Source of the DNA: Gammaproteobacteria bacterium
Lineage (GTDB): Bacteria; Pseudomonadota; Gammaproteobacteria; GCA-001735895
Assembly (NCBI GenBank): GCA_029864065.1
Contig: JAOTUD010000013.1
Span: 1 to 16,454, forward strand
Direction: 5' to 3'
DNA length: 16,454 nucleotides
Position 1 is the stretch's first letter. The number at the start of each line of letters is the position of its first letter. Made by a program: the position numbers and the translations under genes. The notes beneath the pieces are model-generated. The model made no database searches, was not told where the DNA came from, and worked only from the letters and a program-made list of their open reading frames with translations. Below, one piece after another: positions 15,407-16,454 of the stretch.

Positions 15407-16454
15407 TGGGCAAGATCAATACCGTTTTTGAAGAATGTGACATCCTCGTCGTTGGCGGCGGCATGGGCGGTACCGGCGCTGCTTACGAGGCCAGGTACTG
15501 GGGACGCGATCTGAAGATCGTCGTTGCCGAAAAAGCCAATATCGACCGCAGCGGTGCGGTCGCCCAGGGTTTGTACGCAATCAACTGCTACATGGGCATG
15601 CAATGGGACGAAAACCAGCCCGAAGACCACGTGCGCTACGCGCGCAACGACCTGATGGGCATGGTGCGCGAAGACCTGGCCTATGATATGGCGCGTCACG
15701 TCGACTCCAGCGTGCACAAGTTCGAGGAGTGGGGCCTGCCGATGATGCGCGACCCGGAGACCGGTCGCTACCAGCGAGAAGGCAAGTGGCAGATCATGAT
15801 CCACGGTGAGTCCTACAAGCCGATCGTCGCCGAAGCGGCGCGCAAGTCCGCCGACAAGATTTACAATCGCATCATGATTACGCACCTGTTGATGGATGAG
15901 AGCAAGCCTAACCGCGTCGGTGGCGCGGTCGGCTTCAACGTCCGTACCGGTGATTTCCACATATTCAAGGCCAAGGCTGTCATCGTCGGCGCCGGCGGCG
16001 CCTCGCACATCTTCAAGCCGCGCTCGGTGGGTGAAGGCATGGGTCGTACCTGGTACGCGCCGTGGAGCAGCGCATCGGCCTACGCGCTGCCGATCCAGGC
16101 CGGCGCCAAGATGACGCAGATGGAAAACCGCATCGTGCTGTGCCGTTTCAAGGACGGCTACGGCCCGGTCGGCGCCTATTTCCTGCACCTGAAGACCTAC
16201 ACCCAGAACGCTTACGGCGAAGAATACGAATCCAAGTGGTACGAACATACCAAGGCCCTGGTCGGCGAATACATTGACCATCATCCAACCCCGACCTGCC
16301 TGCGCAACCACGCGTTTATCGAGGAAACGAAGGCCGGCCGCGGGCCGATCTACATGGTCACCAAGGAAGCCTTCCAGGACCCGCACAAGGAAACCGTCGG
16401 CTGGGAAAACTTCCTCGGTATGACCGTCAGCCAGGCGGTCGTATGGGCATCGCA
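15406..16454 (+). CDS. aprA: Adenylylsulfate reductase alpha subunit, N-terminal part (partial at window edge)
   Basis: The FAD-containing catalytic subunit, which interconverts APS and sulfite plus AMP in the cytoplasm. The 349 visible residues begin with the dinucleotide-binding CDILVVGGGMGGTGAAYEA (11-29) and continue with DRSGAVAQGLYAINCYMG (47-64), where N60 corresponds to the substrate-contacting Asn of AprA. GMGRTWYAPWSS (211-222) follows, and then CRFKDGYGPVGAYF (246-259), where R247 corresponds to the sulfite/AMP-site Arg. The usual length is about 620-660 residues, so roughly half lies beyond the window. The ATG overlaps the aprB stop. In this aprMBA context without Qmo genes, the oxidative (sulfur-lithotrophic) direction is more likely than sulfate reduction. 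Confidence 0.97.
   Translation, partial: MGKINTVFEECDILVVGGGMGGTGAAYEARYWGRDLKIVVAEKANIDRSGAVAQGLYAINCYMGMQWDENQPEDHVRYARNDLMGMVREDLAYDMARHVDSSVHKFEEWGLPMMRDPETGRYQREGKWQIMIHGESYKPIVAEAARKSADKIYNRIMITHLLMDESKPNRVGGAVGFNVRTGDFHIFKAKAVIVGAGGASHIFKPRSVGEGMGRTWYAPWSSASAYALPIQAGAKMTQMENRIVLCRFKDGYGPVGAYFLHLKTYTQNAYGEEYESKWYEHTKALVGEYIDHHPTPTCLRNHAFIEETKAGRGPIYMVTKEAFQDPHKETVGWENFLGMTVSQAVVWAS

Noticed and set aside
15403..16386. Long minus-strand open frame of 327 codons opposite aprA
   Set aside because: The plus strand encodes an unmistakable AprA. The antisense frame is a by-product of GC-rich codon use and has the His/Val/Ala/Arg-rich composition of a shadow.
1..16454. CRISPR arrays, tRNA or rRNA genes, integrases, complete insertion sequences
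   Set aside because: No regularly spaced repeats, cloverleaf-like segments, rRNA signatures or transposase/integrase motifs were seen on either strand.

Overview
The window looks like chromosomal DNA from a sulfur-oxidising proteobacterium, most likely an uncultured gammaproteobacterium related to Chromatiales-type lithotrophs. The clearest marker is the aprM-aprB-aprA operon at the right end: AMP-dependent oxidation of sulfite with a membrane partner of the AprM type. The outer-membrane beta-barrel and two secreted or lipidated proteins show a Gram-negative envelope. No tRNA, rRNA, CRISPR array or intact insertion sequence was seen.

Layout. (1) 1-307, minus strand: the start of a secreted BNR-repeat protein, cut by the window edge. 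(2) 582-10381: a surface-polysaccharide region. It has a CDP-glucose-4,6-dehydratase-type SDR (+), the GDP-L-fucose pair gmd-fcl (minus, 5 bp apart), a BBP2-type outer-membrane beta-barrel (+), a lipoprotein with a BACON-like domain and a GH51-like hydrolase domain (minus), an anchored SGNH/GDSL hydrolase (+) and a second, short GDP-mannose-dehydratase-like SDR (+). No glycosyltransferase, flippase or polymerase lies in the window, so this is probably the edge of a larger locus. (3) 10382-11184: about 800 bp without a convincing gene; it holds a GGGGTCAGA tag of the kind seen near REP/RAYT elements. (4) 11185-13899, minus: an apparently eroded catabolic/transport operon. It has a 5'-truncated ABC permease, an intact ATPase, an intact permease and a 3'-truncated fumarylacetoacetate-hydrolase-family gene, with no substrate-binding protein. 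(5) 14087-16454, plus: aprMBA, with aprA running off the window.

How the genes fit together. Gmd converts GDP-mannose to GDP-4-keto-6-deoxymannose and Fcl converts that to GDP-L-fucose. The other two SDRs suggest further deoxysugars. The OM barrel, the lipoprotein hydrolase and the SGNH protein are plausible export, trimming or acylation partners for a fucose-containing exopolysaccharide. The apr operon is an unrelated energy-metabolism module. The truncated genes between the two modules suggest that deletion or rearrangement brought them together.

I found no clearly new system. The best leads are the BACON-GH51-like lipoprotein inside the polysaccharide region, the short Gmd paralogue lacking the RR cofactor loop, and the eroded ABC/FAH module.
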